Shown piece by piece: positions 18,962-27,333 of a DNA stretch of 64,000 nt (positions are counted from its first letter, which is position 1; every line of letters starts with the position of its first letter). The translations under genes were made by a program, and so were the position numbers. This stretch comes from Novosphingobium sp. SG919 (GTDB lineage: Bacteria > Pseudomonadota > Alphaproteobacteria > Sphingomonadales > Sphingomonadaceae). Location: contig NZ_JABCNG010000001.1 of NCBI RefSeq assembly GCF_012932495.1, forward strand, positions 1,240,001 through 1,304,000. Direction: 5' to 3'. A model generated the notes under the pieces. It made no database searches. It was given only the letters and a program-made list of their open reading frames with translations, and was not told where the DNA came from.

Positions 18962-19038
18962 CTTGGCCAATGGCCTAGCAGGTAAAGGTTACTGCAAGCT
19001 AACCAGACTGATGTCTGCGCCGATCGCCGGCACGCAAA

Positions 19039-19075
19039 CGAAAGAGGCGGCCCGCTTGCGCTGCCGCCTCTTTCG
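19039..19075 (-). terminator. Intrinsic terminator of tRNA-Pro
   Basis: A 13-bp perfect stem (CGAAAGAGGCGGC / GCCGCCTCTTTCG) with an 11-nt loop lies about 20 bp past the tRNA 3' end. Read leftward it is followed by CGTTTGCG, a short T-tract. Confidence 0.75.
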
Positions 19076-19095
19076 TATCGACGATGTCGAATGAT

Positions 19096-19172
19096 TGGTC
19101 GGGACGAGAGGATTCGAACCTCCGACCCCCACACCCCCAGTGTGATGCGCTACCAGGCTGCGCTACGTCCCG
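19096..19172 (-). tRNA. tRNA-Pro (anticodon GGG)
   Basis: 77 nt including an encoded CCA. Acceptor stem CGGGACG/CGTCCCG, D-arm GCGC-AGCCTGGTA-GCGC, anticodon stem TCACA/TGTGG with loop CTGGGGG (anticodon GGG), T-arm GGAGG-TTCGAAT-CCTCT. All stems pair. Decodes CCC/CCU. Confidence 0.97.
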
Positions 19173-19184
19173 ACCGGTGGGGCG

Positions 19185-19213
19185 CCTCTAGGCGGATCGT
19201 TTGGGGATGGCAA
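19185..19213 (-). promoter_or_regulatory. Candidate sigma-70 promoter of tRNA-Pro
   Basis: Read leftward: TTGCCA, 17-nt spacer, TAGAGG, ending 12 bp before the tRNA 5' end. Position and spacing fit a short 5' leader. Confidence 0.5.
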
Positions 19214-19433
19214 GCCCCTTGGCGCGCATCTTTTTCGCGCTGGCCGGTTTTGCCTGTGGATTGTGGCACGGCTGAATTGTGGCGCGGTTTGGGCACGCCC
19301 TGCCGCTTCATTGCCTTGGCCCGCCCAAACTGCTAGCAGCCCCGGCCAATTGCAACAATCTGAGGGCAGCGGGGCCAAACGTGCCGCGCCGGGGTTGCAA
19401 ACCCTTGTCCTCGATCCCACGAACGGTCCTGTC

Positions 19434-19757
19434 ATGCTCACCCTTCTTTCTGCCGCCGCCGCCAATGCCGGTTCGCCGCCCGCCTACCTCCAGTTCCTGC
19501 CGCTGGTGGCCATGGCCGTGATCTTCTATTTCCTGATCCTGCGCCCGCAGATGAAGCGGCAGAAGGAGCATCAGCAGCGCATCGCCGGCCTGCAAAAGGG
19601 TGACCAGGTGATCACCGCCGGCGGCCTGGTCGCCAAGGTGGTCCGGATCGACGATCACTACGTCGATCTCGAACTGGCGCCCAATGTGCGGGTCAAGGCC
19701 GTGCGCTCCACCCTGGGCGAAGTCGTCCAGCCGGGCGACAAGGCCGCCAACGACTGA
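19434..19757 (+). CDS. yajC: Preprotein translocase subunit YajC
   Basis: 107 residues. Single membrane helix (LVAMAVIFYFLILRPQMKR, about 21-38) then a small cytoplasmic domain (GDQVITAGGLVAKVVRIDDH, VRVKAVRSTLGEVV). YajC associates with SecDF to assist Sec-dependent export. ATG 19434 chosen from the conserved start; the upstream open frame is intergenic. First gene of yajC-secD-secF, 27 bp before secD. Confidence 0.95.
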   Translation: MLTLLSAAAANAGSPPAYLQFLPLVAMAVIFYFLILRPQMKRQKEHQQRIAGLQKGDQVITAGGLVAKVVRIDDHYVDLELAPNVRVKAVRSTLGEVVQPGDKAAND

Positions 19758-19784
19758 CCTTATAGACTTTCCGAAAGTCCGATC

Positions 19785-21383
19785 ATGCTCGATTTCCCGC
19801 GCTGGAAGGTGCTGATGCTATGGGGGGTGACCATTCTGGTCGCGCTTGCATCGCTGCCTTCGCTGTTTTCGGTCTCCGGCCTCAACTGGCCCGCGGCCCT
19901 GCCTTCGCCCAAGATCAACCTGGGCCTGGACCTGGCCGGCGGTAGCCATATCCTGCTCGAGGCTGATCCGTCGCAAGTGCGCCAGCAGCGGCTGGAAGGC
20001 ATGGACGAATCCGTGCGCAACAAGCTGAAGACGACCGATGCGACGATCCGCATCAGCGACATCAGCAACAACAACGGCAGCCTCACCTTCCTGGTCGACG
20101 ATGTCACCAAGGTGGACGCCGTGCGCGAGGCGATCCTGCCGCTCACGTCGGGCGCCGGGCTGACCGGCCAGCGCGACTGGAACATCCAGGTGGTGGACGG
20201 CAACCGCTTTGTCCTTACCCCCACCCAGGAAGGCATCGACCAGGCGGTGACGCAGGCGATGGACACCGCGGTGGAAGTGGTGCGCAAGCGCATCGACGGC
20301 CTGGGCACCAAGGAACCCACGATCCTGCGCCAGGGCGCGCAGCGCATCGTGGTGCAGGTGCCCGGCCTGCAAGACCCGCAGCAGCTCAAGAACCTGCTGG
20401 GCCAGACGGCCAAGCTGGAATTCAAGCTGGTGGACCAGAGCGCCCTGCCATCCGACGTGGCGCGCGGCATTGCCCCGGTGGGCAGCCAGATCGTGCCTTA
20501 CGCCGATCCCAAGATGGGTGCGCCGATCGCGGTCAAGCGGCTGGGCGGGATTCGTGGCGATGAACTGACCAACGCGCAGACCGGCAACAACTCGCAGACC
20601 AACGAACCGGTGGTGAGCATCACGTTCAACACCGAAGGCGGCGCCAAGTTTGCCAAGCTGACCACGCAGAACGTGGGCAAGCCCTTTGCCATCATCCTCG
20701 ATGGCAAGGTGCTGTCTGCGCCCAATATCAATGAGCCGATCCTGGGTGGCAGCGCCCAGATTTCGGGCCACTTCACCACCGAAAGCGCGGGCCAGCTGGC
20801 TATCGCGCTGCGCTCGGGCGCCTTGCCGGTGGACCTCAAGGTGGTGGAAGAACGCACCGTCGGGCCAGACCTGGGCGCCGATTCGATCCGCAAAGGCGTG
20901 ATCGCGATGACCGTGGGCACGCTGGCGCTGGTGGTGTTCATCATCGCCACTTATGGCCGCTTCGGCGTCTATGCCTGCATCGCGCTGGTCATGAACATGC
21001 TGATGATCCTAGGCGTGATGGCCACGATCGGGGCCACGTTGACGCTGCCGGGCATTGCCGGCTTCGTGTTGACGATCGGTGCCGCGGTCGATGCCAACGT
21101 GCTGATCAACGAACGCATCCGCGAGGAACGCCATCGTGGCCGACGCGTGGTGGCGGCCGTCGAAACTGGTTACAAGGAAGCCAGCCGCGCCATTTTCGAT
21201 GCCAACGTCACCAACGTCATCGCCGCCGTGCTGATGGCGGGCTTCGGCACCGGCCCGATCAAGGGTTTCGCCGTGGTGCTGATCATCGGCATCGTCACGT
21301 CGGTCTATACCTCGATGTGGCTCACCCGCATGTGGGTGGCGCAATGGCTGCGCCGCGCCCGCCCGTCCGATCTCAATCTGTAA
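19785..21383 (+). CDS. secD: Protein translocase subunit SecD
   Basis: 532 residues. RND-type membrane protein that uses the proton-motive force to complete Sec export. An N-terminal membrane segment (VLMLWGVTILVALASLPSL) is followed by the periplasmic P1 domain (INLGLDLAGGSHILLEAD, TKEPTILRQGAQRIVVQVPG), then five membrane helices with GADSIRKGVIAMTVG, GFVLTIGAAVDANVLINERI and IFDANVTNVIAAVLMAGFGT. Separate from SecF, 15 bp upstream of it. Confidence 0.97.
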   Translation: MLDFPRWKVLMLWGVTILVALASLPSLFSVSGLNWPAALPSPKINLGLDLAGGSHILLEADPSQVRQQRLEGMDESVRNKLKTTDATIRISDISNNNGSLTFLVDDVTKVDAVREAILPLTSGAGLTGQRDWNIQVVDGNRFVLTPTQEGIDQAVTQAMDTAVEVVRKRIDGLGTKEPTILRQGAQRIVVQVPGLQDPQQLKNLLGQTAKLEFKLVDQSALPSDVARGIAPVGSQIVPYADPKMGAPIAVKRLGGIRGDELTNAQTGNNSQTNEPVVSITFNTEGGAKFAKLTTQNVGKPFAIILDGKVLSAPNINEPILGGSAQISGHFTTESAGQLAIALRSGALPVDLKVVEERTVGPDLGADSIRKGVIAMTVGTLALVVFIIATYGRFGVYACIALVMNMLMILGVMATIGATLTLPGIAGFVLTIGAAVDANVLINERIREERHRGRRVVAAVETGYKEASRAIFDANVTNVIAAVLMAGFGTGPIKGFAVVLIIGIVTSVYTSMWLTRMWVAQWLRRARPSDLNL

Positions 21384-21398
21384 AGGGGAGCGCAGACC

Positions 21399-22376
21399 AT
21401 GAAACTCTTGAAGCTCGTTCCCGACAACACCAACATCCACTTCCTCAAGTGGCGCCTGCCGTTCTACATCGGCAGCCTGCTGCTGATGGCGGCCTCGCTG
21501 GGGCTGGTGTTCACCAAGGGCCTTAACCTGGGCGTCGATTTCGTCGGTGGCCAGATGATCCGCGTGACGTTCGAACGCAGCGCCGAAGCGCCCGTGGCCG
21601 ACCTGCGCGAGGAAGTGACCAAGCTGGGCTATGGCGAACCGATCATCCAGCGCTACGGCAAGCCCAACGAGATCTCGATCCGCATGAAGCTGCCCAGCGG
21701 CGCGGACCACGATCCCGCGCTGTCGGACAAGATGGCCCGTACCATCACCGCCGATATAAAGGGGCACTACGCCGATGCCCGCATCGACGGGATCGATTCG
21801 GTTTCGGGCAAGGTGTCCAAGGAACTCGGCTGGGACGCATTCCAGGCGCTTGGCCTCGCCGCGCTGGCGGTGGCGGCCTATATCTGGCTGCGCTTCGAAT
21901 GGCAGTTCGGCATCGGCGCGCTGTTCAGCCTCGTGCACGACGTGACGCTCACGCTCGGCATGTTCGCGCTGACGCAGATGGAATTCGATCTCAACATCGT
22001 GGCAGCCTTGCTCACGCTGATCGGCTATTCGCTCAACGACACGATCGTGGTCTACGATCGCGTGCGCGAAAACCTCAAGAAGTATCGCAAGATGCCGCTG
22101 CCCGAGCTGCTCGATCTCTCGGTCAACGAAACCCTGGCGCGCACCATCGTCACGTCGCTGTCGATGCTGATCACCCTGGTGGCGTTGCTGGCCTTCGGGC
22201 CGGAAGTGATCTTTGGCTTTACCGCCGCGATCACGCTGGGCATTTTCGTGGGGACCTACAGCTCGATTTACATGGCCGCGCCGATTCTCATCTGGCTCAA
22301 GGTCAATCCCAAGAGCTTCGTGCCCACCGAAACCGCGCTCGAAAAGCAGGAACGCCTGGCCCGCGACGGGGCTTGA
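21399..22376 (+). CDS. secF: Protein translocase subunit SecF
   Basis: 325 residues. Partner of SecD. Has the signatures GLNLGVDFVGGQMIRV (after TM1), IDSVSGKVSKELGWDAFQAL, LVHDVTLTLGMFALTQMEFD, LTLIGYSLNDTIVVYDRVRE and LSVNETLARTIVTSLSMLIT. Six predicted membrane helices. A composite repeat whose first hairpin carries a T-run lies 25 bp past the stop and probably ends the operon. Confidence 0.97.
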   Translation: MKLLKLVPDNTNIHFLKWRLPFYIGSLLLMAASLGLVFTKGLNLGVDFVGGQMIRVTFERSAEAPVADLREEVTKLGYGEPIIQRYGKPNEISIRMKLPSGADHDPALSDKMARTITADIKGHYADARIDGIDSVSGKVSKELGWDAFQALGLAALAVAAYIWLRFEWQFGIGALFSLVHDVTLTLGMFALTQMEFDLNIVAALLTLIGYSLNDTIVVYDRVRENLKKYRKMPLPELLDLSVNETLARTIVTSLSMLITLVALLAFGPEVIFGFTAAITLGIFVGTYSSIYMAAPILIWLKVNPKSFVPTETALEKQERLARDGA

Positions 22377-22400
22377 TCGGTCCCGGTTGCGCCATGCCTC

Positions 22401-22505
22401 GCACCACCCCCAACCCCCTCCTCTAGAGAGGAGGGGGCTTTTTTGTGCACGGCTTGGTTCCCCCTCCTCTTCAGAGGAGGGGGCTAGGGGGTGGTGGAAG
22501 CCTCG
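22401..22505 (+). repeat. Composite hairpin repeat (family A), copy 1
   Basis: Outer arm CACCACCCCC, hairpin CCCCCTCCTCT-AG-AGAGGAGGGGG followed by CTTTTTT, ~20-nt centre, second hairpin CCCCCTCCTCT-TC-AGAGGAGGGGG, outer arm GGGGGTGGTGG. The T-tailed hairpin reads rightward and should act as an intrinsic terminator for secF. Sits between convergent secF and a glycosyltransferase gene. Other full copies: 33938, 41974, 58046. Confidence 0.85.
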
Positions 22506-22513
22506 CGCAACGC

Positions 22514-23713
22514 TTATCCGCCCCTCACAACCTTCTCATAAACCCCTGCCAGCGCCGCCGCATTGGTTTCCCAGCTGAACCGCGCGGCGCAGGCTGCCAC
22601 CGCTTCGGGTGCGCTGGGCTGGGCAATCAGCGCGGCCAGCGCACGGGCGATCGCTGCCGGTTCGCGCGCGGCGATGCGGCCCGCAGCCGGCGCCGTCACC
22701 ACTTCGCGCGCGCCACCGATATCGGGGATAACCAGCGGGGTGCCGCAGGCCAGCGCCTCGATCCACACGTTGGCCAGTCCCTCGCGCTCGGATGGCAAGA
22801 CCACCGCGCTTGCCCCCGCCATCAGCACGGGGATGAAATCGTGGCCCAGTCCGCCCAGGAAATAGACGCGGTGTGCCACGTCGAGCTGGCGCGTCAGCGC
22901 GCGCAAGGCTGCTTCATCGGGGCCGGTGCCGGCCAGGGCCAGGGCAATGCCTTCCATGCCCGGCTCGGCCAGGGCGCGGATTGCCAGCGCCTGGCCCTTG
23001 ATGCCGATCAGCGCGCCCACGCAGGCAACCAGCGGCCCGGCCGGCGGCAGGTGAAAGCGTTCGGTCAGGATCGCGCGGGCCGCCGCGCGAGGGCGGGGAT
23101 GGAATCGCCCACGATCGAGCCCGGTATAGTGCACCGTGATCTTGTCTTCGGGCAGGCCCAGGTCGGCCATGTCGTCGGCCAGGGCCTGCGACACGCTGAG
23201 CAGCGCGCCTGCGCCCTGCGCGGCCGATGCCATCTGGCGCAGGGCTGCAGGGCGCTTGCCCCACACATGGATGTCGGAACCACGCGCCTTGATCGCAAAC
23301 GGCAGGCCCAATGCGCGGGCAATCCGCGCCGCGGCGGGCCCATCGGGATAGAAGAACTGGGCGTCCACCATGTCGAACGGCTGCTCGGCATGGAGCCGCC
23401 GTACCAGCGGCAGGACTGCGCGCGCGATCAGCGCCGGGTTGAAGCGGCCCGAAAGCGCCGGAACCAGCGGAAAGCGCGGGTGATAGACCGGCACGCCGCT
23501 GCGCCGCTCCATCGGGGGAATCGTGCGCAACTGGGCATAGCTGCGCGGCAGCAGCAGGCCGGGCAAGGGCGGCAGGCCGATCGGGTTGATCACCGTCACT
23601 TCCCAGTCCGGCCGCGCCGCCAGCGCTTCCATCTGGCGGGCCACGAAACGCCCGAATCCCGGCCTGATCGAGGCGGGATAGAGGGTAGACAGGCTAAGCA
23701 GGCGCAACGTCAT
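22514..23713 (-). CDS. GT-B glycosyltransferase, family 4
   Basis: 399 residues. N-terminal acceptor domain (LLSLSTLYPASIRPGFGRFV, the 'TLYP...P..G.F' start typical of GT4) and C-terminal nucleotide-sugar domain with LVACVGALIGIKGQALAIRA and the EX7E-type motif LPSEREGLANVWIEALACGTPLV split around Glu residues, then IPDIGGAREVV. Probably builds surface polysaccharide or glycolipid; donor and acceptor cannot be told. No neighbouring polysaccharide genes. Convergent with secF. Confidence 0.88.
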   Translation of the reverse strand: MTLRLLSLSTLYPASIRPGFGRFVARQMEALAARPDWEVTVINPIGLPPLPGLLLPRSYAQLRTIPPMERRSGVPVYHPRFPLVPALSGRFNPALIARAVLPLVRRLHAEQPFDMVDAQFFYPDGPAAARIARALGLPFAIKARGSDIHVWGKRPAALRQMASAAQGAGALLSVSQALADDMADLGLPEDKITVHYTGLDRGRFHPRPRAAARAILTERFHLPPAGPLVACVGALIGIKGQALAIRALAEPGMEGIALALAGTGPDEAALRALTRQLDVAHRVYFLGGLGHDFIPVLMAGASAVVLPSEREGLANVWIEALACGTPLVIPDIGGAREVVTAPAAGRIAAREPAAIARALAALIAQPSAPEAVAACAARFSWETNAAALAGVYEKVVRGG

Positions 23714-23812
23714 ACCCCAGACCTAGCGTGAAAATGCTGCAAGTGCGAGGGCGTGCGTGTCGGATCGGGCAAAACGAAGCCGATCTGCCGTTGCGCCGGG
23801 AATGCCCGTCGA

Positions 23813-24385
23813 TCAGAGCGTGCGCACCAGCACCTCGGCCACGGCGATCCACGCCGGGCGATCGATCACCAGTTGGCGCTGGCCCGGGCCCGGCGGCAAC
23901 AGCGCCACGCGCCCGTCGCGATGGTCGATCATGCGGCCAAAGGCAAAGCGCCCGCCCGGCCGGGGAGCCAGGATGTCGCGGTTGAGCCCGCGCCCGATGT
24001 CGGCCGCGTCCAGCCGGCGCAACCACACCTGGTCGCCCGCACGCCAATCGCCGGCGCTGGCTTCCACGGCGAGGGCCAGCAACCCTTCGCGGCCCAGCAG
24101 CGTGTCGGGCAGTTGGGCAGGAACGGGGCTGGCAAGTGGCTCGGTTCCCGCAGGCGTCAGCCGCGCCACCAACTGGGCCTGGCTATCGTCTCCGGCGCGA
24201 ACCAACAGCTCGGGATCGATGCCCAGCGCCGCGCCAATGCGGTTCATCCATTTGAGCGAGAGAGAGCGCGTGCCGGTTTCCAGGCGACCAATGGTCTGCG
24301 CCGTGGTCGGCGGCGCGCAACGCGCGGCCACATCGGCCAGCGTGAGCCCCTTTTGCCTGCGAATTTCGCGAATGCGGTTGATCAT
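23813..24385 (-). CDS. XRE-family transcriptional regulator
   Basis: 190 residues. N-terminal helix-turn-helix (INRIREIRRQKGLTLADVAA, QTIGRLETGTRSLSLKWMNR, about 1-58). The C-terminal part (LVARLTPAGTEPLASPVPAQ onward) is rich in beta-structure and resembles a sensing domain, but no known ligand site is evident. Divergent from the DUF885 gene across 217 bp containing the AAATCGCGATTT palindrome, a plausible operator. Confidence 0.8.
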   Translation of the reverse strand: MINRIREIRRQKGLTLADVAARCAPPTTAQTIGRLETGTRSLSLKWMNRIGAALGIDPELLVRAGDDSQAQLVARLTPAGTEPLASPVPAQLPDTLLGREGLLALAVEASAGDWRAGDQVWLRRLDAADIGRGLNRDILAPRPGGRFAFGRMIDHRDGRVALLPPGPGQRQLVIDRPAWIAVAEVLVRTL

Positions 24386-24491
24386 CGGGGAAGGCCCACA
24401 GCTACAGGCATCAGGTCTTGTTCTTTCTTACCCGTAATTTGCATGGCAGGGCAAGCATCCTTGCATAATTGTTCGCGTGGATTGTCATTCG

Positions 24492-24519
24492 TCGATCGAA
24501 ATCGCGATTTGGTCGATCG
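24492..24519. promoter_or_regulatory. Palindrome flanked by TCGATCG repeats (candidate operator)
   Basis: A perfect 12-bp palindrome AAATCGCGATTT (24499-24510) is flanked by TCGATCG at 24492-24498 and 24513-24519. It lies in the divergent region between the XRE regulator and the DUF885 gene, about 107 bp from the XRE start and 84 bp from the DUF885 start. Confidence 0.45.
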
Positions 24520-24602
24520 CCGGTACATTTTCATTGTGGCCGGATGGGCCCCGTGGCACCTCGTCGCATCTGAAACAATCATACCGGGGAGCGACCCATT
24601 TG

Positions 24603-26429
24603 ATGATGCACGGTTTGGAACGACGCGCTTTCCTTTCGCTGACGGGCGGGGCCATGGCCGGAACCTGGCTCTCCGGCCTGCCAACCGCGGCCTTTGCGCA
24701 AGATACTGATGACACAGCATTTGTATCCCTGCTAGACCGCATTTTCTGGTCGAGCCTGCTGATCGAGCCGGAACGCGCCACGGGCCTGGGGCTCGATAAC
24801 GGGCCACGCGCCGCGCTGCGGCACCGCCTCGATGGCGCCGGGGCTGGCGCGCGCGAAGCGAGCCTGGCGTTTTACCGCGATGCCCGGGCTGCCGTTTCGG
24901 CGGTCGATCCGGCGGGCTTGAGCACCGCCGGCAAGCGCAATCGCGCTATCGTCCTGCACCGGTTGGGTGAGCAATTGGCCGGCGCGCCGTTCGATATCGA
25001 CGATCCGCAGACCCCGTTCACCGTGGACCAGCAGCGCGGCGCCTATTTTTCGGTGCCCGATTTCCTCGACAACCAGCATCCGATCGAAACGCTCGACGAT
25101 GCGCATGCCTATCTCGATCGCCTGGCCGCCTTCGCCCTGGTGCTCGACGACCAGACCTCCGAAGTGGCGCGCCAGGCTGGCCTTGGCCGCATCGCTCCGG
25201 CCTGGGCAATCGATCTCGCGCTCGGCCAGATGGGCAAGCTGCGCAGCCCCGCGCCGGGTGAAAGCGGGCTGGTCACCTCGCTGGTTCGCCGCACCCGCGA
25301 AAAGGGCCTGGGCGGCGATTGGCAGGCCAGTGCCACGGCGATCGTCAAGGACAAGGTCTATCCCGCGCTCGACCGGCAGATCGCCTTGCACCGGCGCTTG
25401 CGTGGCAAGTCTGCGCCGGGCGATGGGGTGTGGCGCCTCAAGCGCGGCGATGACATCTACGCCGCCGCGCTGGCCAGCGCCACCACCACCACGCTCAGCC
25501 CCGAAGCGGTGCACAAGATGGGGCTGGACCAGGTGGCCGATATCACGGCCCAGCTTGATGAAGTGCTCAAGGCCGCCGGCCACACCACCGGCACCGTGGG
25601 GCAACGCCTGGCCGCGCTCAACCGCGCAAGCGACCAGCTCTATCCCGATACCGCCCAGGGCCGTACCGACCTGATCGCCGGGTTGAACAAGGGCGTCGCC
25701 GCGATGCGGGCGAAACTACCGCGCGCCTTTGCCGACATTCCCAACGACCCGCTGGTGATTCGCGCCGTGCCCACCGAGATCCAGGATGGCGCGCCCAATG
25801 GCTATTACAACAGCGCGCCGCTCGATGGCTCGCGCCCGGCGATCTACTGGATCAACCTCAAATCGGTGAACGATTGGCCGAAATACACGCTGCCCTCGCT
25901 CACCTATCACGAAGGCATTCCTGGCCACCATCTCCAGGGTGGCTATGCCCAGGGCGGCGGGCAGCTTCCTTGGATCCTGCGCGACTACTTCATCTCCGCC
26001 TATGGCGAGGGCTGGGCACTCTATGCCGAGCAGCTGGGCGACGAGTTGGGCGGTTACGAAGGGATCGAGCGCGCCGGCTATCTCCAGTCGTTCCTGTTCC
26101 GCGCCGTGCGCCTGGTGGTGGACACCGGCATTCACCACTATCGCTGGAGCCGTGAAAAGGCGACGGCCTACATGGTGGAGAAGACCGGCTTCACCCAGGG
26201 GCGCAGCCAGCGCGAGATCGAGCGCTATTGCACGATGATCGGTCAGGCCTGCAGCTACAAGATCGGCCACACCGCCTGGGTCGCCAATCGCAAGAAGGCG
26301 CAGGCTGCGCTGGGCGACAAGTTCAGCCTGCCCTGGTTCCACGCCGTGCTCAAGGAAGGCTCGATGCCGCTTTCCATGTTGGAAGCGCGGATTGACGAGC
26401 GCATTGCCGAGCGCCTGCGCAGCGCCTGA
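24603..26429 (+). CDS. DUF885 family protein, TAT-exported putative metallopeptidase
   Basis: 608 residues. The twin-arginine signal ERRAFLSLTGGAMAGTWL followed by ...AAFAQD predicts folded export to the periplasm. The DUF885 core includes YHEGIPGHHLQGGYAQGG, in which HEGIPGHH supplies candidate zinc ligands in an HExxxxHH arrangement, and SAYGEGWALYAEQLGDELGG with a further Glu. The family is linked to M32-like carboxypeptidase folds; substrate is unknown. Start ATG 24603 (a second ATG follows directly) is preceded by GGGGAG. The longer open frame to 24477 lacks conservation. Confidence 0.87.
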   Translation: MMHGLERRAFLSLTGGAMAGTWLSGLPTAAFAQDTDDTAFVSLLDRIFWSSLLIEPERATGLGLDNGPRAALRHRLDGAGAGAREASLAFYRDARAAVSAVDPAGLSTAGKRNRAIVLHRLGEQLAGAPFDIDDPQTPFTVDQQRGAYFSVPDFLDNQHPIETLDDAHAYLDRLAAFALVLDDQTSEVARQAGLGRIAPAWAIDLALGQMGKLRSPAPGESGLVTSLVRRTREKGLGGDWQASATAIVKDKVYPALDRQIALHRRLRGKSAPGDGVWRLKRGDDIYAAALASATTTTLSPEAVHKMGLDQVADITAQLDEVLKAAGHTTGTVGQRLAALNRASDQLYPDTAQGRTDLIAGLNKGVAAMRAKLPRAFADIPNDPLVIRAVPTEIQDGAPNGYYNSAPLDGSRPAIYWINLKSVNDWPKYTLPSLTYHEGIPGHHLQGGYAQGGGQLPWILRDYFISAYGEGWALYAEQLGDELGGYEGIERAGYLQSFLFRAVRLVVDTGIHHYRWSREKATAYMVEKTGFTQGRSQREIERYCTMIGQACSYKIGHTAWVANRKKAQAALGDKFSLPWFHAVLKEGSMPLSMLEARIDERIAERLRSA

Positions 26430-26440
26430 TCCCGGATCGC

Positions 26441-26468
26441 GGCGGGGGCTGCCGGTGCTGCCCCCGCC
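26441..26468. terminator. GC hairpin between convergent genes
   Basis: GGCGGGGGC and GCCCCCGCC pair perfectly around a 10-nt loop between the DUF885 stop and the Ca-loop protein stop. No T-tract. Confidence 0.6.
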
Positions 26469-26474
26469 ACGGCT

Positions 26475-27197
26475 TCAGGCAAATTGGTTGACGATCTGGC
26501 CGCTGGCGCCATTGCCGGCCTGGCTTTGGCCGCCCACGGCATAGGTATCCTGGTCTTGTCCCTGGCGCAGGTTGTGCAGGAACGCCTTGAGCGCGGACAG
26601 CTTGCCGTCGCCAGCACTGTTACTGTCGCTGTCCTGGCCGCCGGTGCTGCTGCCGCTGCTGGTGCTCGACACCGTCGACGTGTCGCTGACATTATAGACC
26701 GTGGGCTGGGCATCGATGTAGTCGGGAATGCCATCGCCGTCGCTGTCGGTGGTGGTATCGGAACTGCTGCTGTCGGCCCCGCCAGCGCCGCCGCCGCCGC
26801 GCGGGCCACCGGCCGGTGCGGACGATCCGCTCTCCGCTGTGGGCGCCGAGGCAGTGCCATTGGCCTGGTTGCCATCCTGGCCGCCCGGCCCTGCGGCAAA
26901 AAACGCTTTCAGTTCGTCGGCCTGGTCCTGGCTCAGCGTGCCATCCTTGACTTGCTGGTCGATCAACCCGTTGACCCGATCCTTCATCTGCTTGGGATCG
27001 AGCGTCGTGCCGGTCTGGTTGCTGGCGCCCGATTGCAGCGAACTGTCGATCTTGTCGAGCGCCGTCTCGATCGCGCTGGCGTCGGTCTGGCTCAGCACGC
27101 CGGCCTTGACGGCGGCGGTGATGTCTTCATCCATGCGGCTGCGCGGAGAGGGGCGCGGGCTGGCGCCGGCGGTGGAAAGGGCGGATATGGTGGACAT
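26475..27197 (-). CDS. Ser/Thr/Gly-rich protein with thrombospondin-type-3-like Ca loop
   Basis: 240 residues, MSTISALSTAGASPRPSPRS. Two similar helical segments (ITAAVKAGVLSQTDASAIET and QQVKDGTLSQDQADELKAFF) share a V-x-x-G-x-L-S-Q-x-x-A pattern. A long Gly/Ser spacer leads to DSDGDGIPDYID, the calcium-binding loop consensus of type-3 repeats, then a low-complexity region with helical LSALKAFLHNLRQGQ. No signal peptide is apparent. Function unknown. ATG 27197 follows AGGGGAA; the open frame upstream to 27407 is antisense sequence or spacer. Confidence 0.65.
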   Translation of the reverse strand: MSTISALSTAGASPRPSPRSRMDEDITAAVKAGVLSQTDASAIETALDKIDSSLQSGASNQTGTTLDPKQMKDRVNGLIDQQVKDGTLSQDQADELKAFFAAGPGGQDGNQANGTASAPTAESGSSAPAGGPRGGGGAGGADSSSSDTTTDSDGDGIPDYIDAQPTVYNVSDTSTVSSTSSGSSTGGQDSDSNSAGDGKLSALKAFLHNLRQGQDQDTYAVGGQSQAGNGASGQIVNQFA

Positions 27198-27333
27198 CGG
27201 CGGAGTTCCCCTGTGGATACCCTGCCACTCTAACCGTGATTGTCTCCCATCGCCTTGCCGGGGGAATAGTCCTGGCTGCTTATGCCGCGAGCGGGCAAAG
27301 CAAACCATTGCTTCATCACAATTGCGCTTTGTT

